Assembly: GCA_017453245.1 (NCBI GenBank)
Contig: JAFTKM010000026.1
Coordinates: forward strand, 1-64,000
Direction of reading: 5' to 3'
DNA from: Clostridia bacterium
GTDB taxonomy: Bacteria > Bacillota > Clostridia > Oscillospirales > CAG-272
Length of the DNA stretch: 64,000 bases
Position numbers and translations under genes: made by a program. Shown here one piece after another: positions 61,263 to 64,000 of this stretch. Numbering within the stretch: position 1 is the stretch's first letter; each line of letters begins with the position of its first letter. Below the pieces are notes generated by a model. It ran no database searches, was not told the origin of the DNA, and saw only the letters and a program-made list of their open reading frames with translations.

Positions 61263-63146
61263 TTGAACAGAATTCTCGTAATAGCGAATAATGAGTCGGA
61301 TCTTCTCTCGCTGATGAGAGACAACGGACTTGATATAACCGTAATTCCCTCTGAGAGCGCTACGCGCCCCGTTGCCTCGGACTATGACGCGCTCTGTATT
61401 CTCGGCGGAACTGAGAGCTCGGCATTGATACTCTCCTCTCCCCTGCACGACCTTTTCGACGGCATGAGAGAGGCGAAGAAGCCCGTATTCTGCGAGTTTG
61501 TCGGCTCCTTCGGTCCGACCAGATCAAGAGGCTCTGAGAGCACCGCAAGACAGCGTATGGTTTATAGGTCCTCGGGCATTTGCGCCGAGGGTGTCAGTGA
61601 CGGAGACCTCCTTGACGGACAGAGCAACGAGTGCCTGAAGCTCCTGCCGACGGGTGACAGCTCCCGACCGATACTCTCCTATCTTGAGGACGTCTGCGCT
61701 CACACTCACACCGATATTTCCGAGGACGAGCACAAGGCGGGAAAATGGGCGCTGTGGCGGTATGACGAGTCGTTGCTTGTAAGCTCGATAAGACTCGCGA
61801 ATTTCCACAGAGCGAGATTTGCGCCGAGTGAAAAATGGCGCGCGCTGATCGGCGCGATAGTTGAATTTCTCGCGGGTGAGAGGGTGGAATTATCCTTCCC
61901 CGCCCCGATCGTGACGCACGATAAAAATGCCACGAGGGAGTGCGCGGTGCAAAGAGGCATAGAGTGGATAAAGCGCTCGGGACTCCTGAAGGACGGCGGA
62001 CGCCTTGGCATAAACGAGGGCTACTCAAACGGCATATCTGCAAAGAATGGCGAGCACAAGCTCAGAGTCAACGTGAGAGCGGACTGTAACGGCGAGATAG
62101 GCGGCGCTCTGCTCTTTGACGAGATGATAAACGGCAACACATCCTCGGGCGAGATCGCGCGCGAGCTCTTCGACTTCAACTTCAGATGGATGCAGGTGAA
62201 GGATGGGGAGCACAGAGGTATGATGAGATGGTGCGAGCTCGCGTGGTGTGACTGCTATCAGGACGACGTGGCAAGGGCGATTCTTCCCCTCCTCCTCGTC
62301 CGGCATATAAACGGAGATACCCCTTATCTTGACGAGATATGCGAGGCGCTCGACTATCTGCTCCTTGCGACCTGCGAGGACGGAATCAGACCTCCCTGCA
62401 CGGTTAAATCCGAGAAGGCTCCCGACGAGGGTGTCAACAAGGCGGCGGGCTCATATCCGCCCTGCGCTCACTTCAACGCGTACTATCACGCGTGCCTCTT
62501 GCTTGCATACCGCGCGACGGGTAAGAAGGAATACCTCGACTACGGCGTAAAGGGCCTTGAGACAATAATGAACGCCTACCCGAATACAAGGCGCGAGACG
62601 AGCGAAAGTGAGGAGATGGCAAGGCTTATCCTCCCACTCGCGGTCCTCTATGGAGTGACGAAAAACGAGGAGCACCTCGAGTGGCTAAGCAGAGTGGCAG
62701 ACGACCTTGAGAGCCATAGACACCCCTCGGGCGGCTACAGAGAGTGGGACACCGGCTATACCGCCGCCTGCTCGAGAAACCACAAGGGCGAGTGCGCCCT
62801 CCTTGCCGAAAACGGTGACCCCGTGGCAGACCTGCTTTACACCAACAACTGGCTGCCTCTCGGCTTTGCCTACGCCTATATGGTGACGGGTGAGGAGCGC
62901 TTCCTTGAAAGATGGGAGTCGGTCTCAGACTTCCTTGCCACAGCGCAGATGCGCTCGGATATACCCCATCTTGACGGCGCGTGGGCGAGAGCCTTCGACC
63001 TCGAGAGGCGCGAAAACTACGGTATGCCGCACGACGCAGGCTGGGGACCTTACTGCATCGAGAGTGGCTGGACTATCGGAGAGATACTGATGGGGCTGAT
63101 GTTCATGAACGTAGCCAAATCAACAAGAAATGACAATAACACTTGA
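61263..63146 (+). CDS. Two-domain protein: amidotransferase-like N-terminus and alpha/alpha barrel
   Basis: A 627-residue cytoplasmic protein. Residues 1-190 resemble a class I glutamine-amidotransferase/ThuA-like Rossmann domain (ILVIANNESDLLSLM, ALCILGGTESSALI, FCEFVGSFG). Residues about 230-615 are a helical barrel of the six-hairpin type seen in glycoside hydrolases and epimerases (HFNAYYHACLLLAYRATGKKEY, given in part). I cannot assign catalytic residues or a family number. A TTG at 61263 is the likely start, since GGAGG is 8 nt away; a GTG at 61257 is only 2 nt from it. The TPR gene follows after 28 nt, probably in the same operon. Confidence 0.7.
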   Translation: MNRILVIANNESDLLSLMRDNGLDITVIPSESATRPVASDYDALCILGGTESSALILSSPLHDLFDGMREAKKPVFCEFVGSFGPTRSRGSESTARQRMVYRSSGICAEGVSDGDLLDGQSNECLKLLPTGDSSRPILSYLEDVCAHTHTDISEDEHKAGKWALWRYDESLLVSSIRLANFHRARFAPSEKWRALIGAIVEFLAGERVELSFPAPIVTHDKNATRECAVQRGIEWIKRSGLLKDGGRLGINEGYSNGISAKNGEHKLRVNVRADCNGEIGGALLFDEMINGNTSSGEIARELFDFNFRWMQVKDGEHRGMMRWCELAWCDCYQDDVARAILPLLLVRHINGDTPYLDEICEALDYLLLATCEDGIRPPCTVKSEKAPDEGVNKAAGSYPPCAHFNAYYHACLLLAYRATGKKEYLDYGVKGLETIMNAYPNTRRETSESEEMARLILPLAVLYGVTKNEEHLEWLSRVADDLESHRHPSGGYREWDTGYTAACSRNHKGECALLAENGDPVADLLYTNNWLPLGFAYAYMVTGEERFLERWESVSDFLATAQMRSDIPHLDGAWARAFDLERRENYGMPHDAGWGPYCIESGWTIGEILMGLMFMNVAKSTRNDNNT

Positions 63147-63174
63147 CAAAATATCGCTTTGGAGGAATAGATAA

Positions 63175-64000
63175 TGTCAAAGGACAAAATTGTACGTATT
63201 ATCTGCATAGCGCTTTTGGTGATACTGATCATCGTAGCGGTTGCCTTTTACGTAATTGATATAGTCAAGAATGACACACCGGCTGATAAAAACCTTTTCA
63301 AGATGCTTGCGGCGGTATTTATCTGTCTTGGAAGTCTCACTCGCTTTGTTACCTCGGGAGGCAGACGAGGCAGGAATCTCAGTTTCTACGAGACTCAATA
63401 CTCAAAGGAGATAGGCACCGCCTTCTCGTCCTCGCCCGCATACAGAAGGAGACTTTTGTCCGCGCTGAAGATGTATAACGAAAACAAAATGGATAAGGCG
63501 GTCAAGGTCCTTATGGACTTAAGGCCCTTCTGCCAAAGCAGAGACGATTATTACGCTGTATGGCTCTTCCTCGGTCTGTGCCTTACCGATATGGGACTCA
63601 GAGAGGAGGCTGTCACCGTCTACAATCAGATGATAGAGATGCGCATTACGACCTCGACGGTATACGGCAATCTCGGCAGTCTGTACTCTGCCTTAGGCAA
63701 ATATGATGACGCTATCGCGTCGCTCCGCCTCGGCATACAGAATGACGAGAAAAACCCCGCTCCGTACAACAATCTCGCAAAGCTCTACTTTGACACCTTC
63801 GACTTTGAAAACGCGAAGGCATACGCAAAGAAGGCGCTCGAGATCAACCACAAATACCGCACCTCAGCCTCGCTTCTCGCGGAAATATACTCTCTTGAGG
63901 GAGACGAGGAAAACGCGGCTAAGTACTCTCATATAGCCATTTCCGCAGGAGAATCTCCCGAAAGGCTGAAGCGCGCAATCGAGTACTACAAGTCAATACA
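63175..64000 (+). CDS. TPR membrane protein, cut by the window end
   Basis: At least 275 residues, with no stop before the window ends. Two membrane helices (about 7-28 and 43-58) are followed by a basic loop and tetratricopeptide repeats from about residue 95 (AVWLFLGLCLTDMGLREEAV, VYGNLGSLYSALGKYDDAI, APYNNLAKLYFDTFDFENA). TPR arrays bind partner proteins; the helices place it at the membrane. GGAGG lies 7-8 nt before the ATG. The rest of the protein is outside the window. Confidence 0.85.

Overview
The window looks like chromosomal DNA of a moderate-GC Bacillota (Clostridia-type) bacterium. The evidence is: AGGAGG-type ribosome binding sites before most genes; sigma-A promoters of the TTGACA-17-TATAAT type; rpsO-pnp and rimO-pgsA gene pairs; a collagen-like protein of the spore-surface kind; and many lipoproteins with an L-x-S-C signal. 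Fucosidase and GH31 genes fit a gut-type glycan forager, but I cannot name a genus. I see no phage, insertion sequence or CRISPR array.

Layout. 1-4.6 kb: a 1380-residue cysteine-repeat lipoprotein. 5.6-9.6 kb: PQ-loop membrane protein, esterase, FAD oxidoreductase, aldo/keto reductase. 9.9-15.6 kb: core genes (pnp, rpsO, TRIC channel, rdgB, YceD-family protein, rpmF) with clear promoters and terminators and a structured leader before rdgB. 16.4-17.6 kb: AT-rich membrane genes, one split by a frameshift. 17.7-21.5 kb: a SerC homologue that has lost its catalytic lysine, the two aconitase X subunits, and exonuclease III. 21.9-25.1 kb: trmO, a membrane-anchored XRE protein, and a DUF3990-type toxin-antitoxin pair with operators. 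25.4-32.6 kb: pgsA, rimO, a membrane protein, a J-domain protein, a DUF5685-like protein, tex and a pseudouridine synthase. 33-38 kb: a class II Fic protein and a heterodimeric ABC exporter. 38.3-50.2 kb: AraC-GH29 divergent from GH31, an M6-type protease, a YwaF-like protein, a PlsC-like acyltransferase and a large beta-helix protein. 50.4-55.4 kb: a small lipoprotein, a collagen-like protein, and a four-gene operon (DUF6442-like, XRE, FtsH-like AAA ATPase with a dead protease domain, unknown). 55.4-58 kb: tRNA-Leu with two S23-like four-helix-bundle genes in repeat-rich DNA. 58-64 kb: a VbhA-like/Fic pair, a zinc-ribbon membrane protein, a HAD hydrolase, an alpha/alpha-barrel protein and a TPR protein cut by the window end.

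Between genes the window is unusually rich in modular repeats: (1) chains of short hairpins with varied stems joined by a constant linker, often switching to the complementary linker halfway; (2) heptamer quartets (ATGCAAA or TTGAAAR); (3) a 210-345 bp palindromic element in three copies; (4) CCTTCCC...GGGAAGG elements. The most interesting spot is 55,456-56,087. There an S23-like gene bracketed by inverted heptamer quartets sits exactly between a strong promoter and tRNA-Leu, the architecture of an rRNA intervening sequence transplanted into a tRNA transcription unit. The other leading candidates are the SerC-like pseudoenzyme beside aconitase X and the XRE-controlled FtsH-like pseudoprotease operon.
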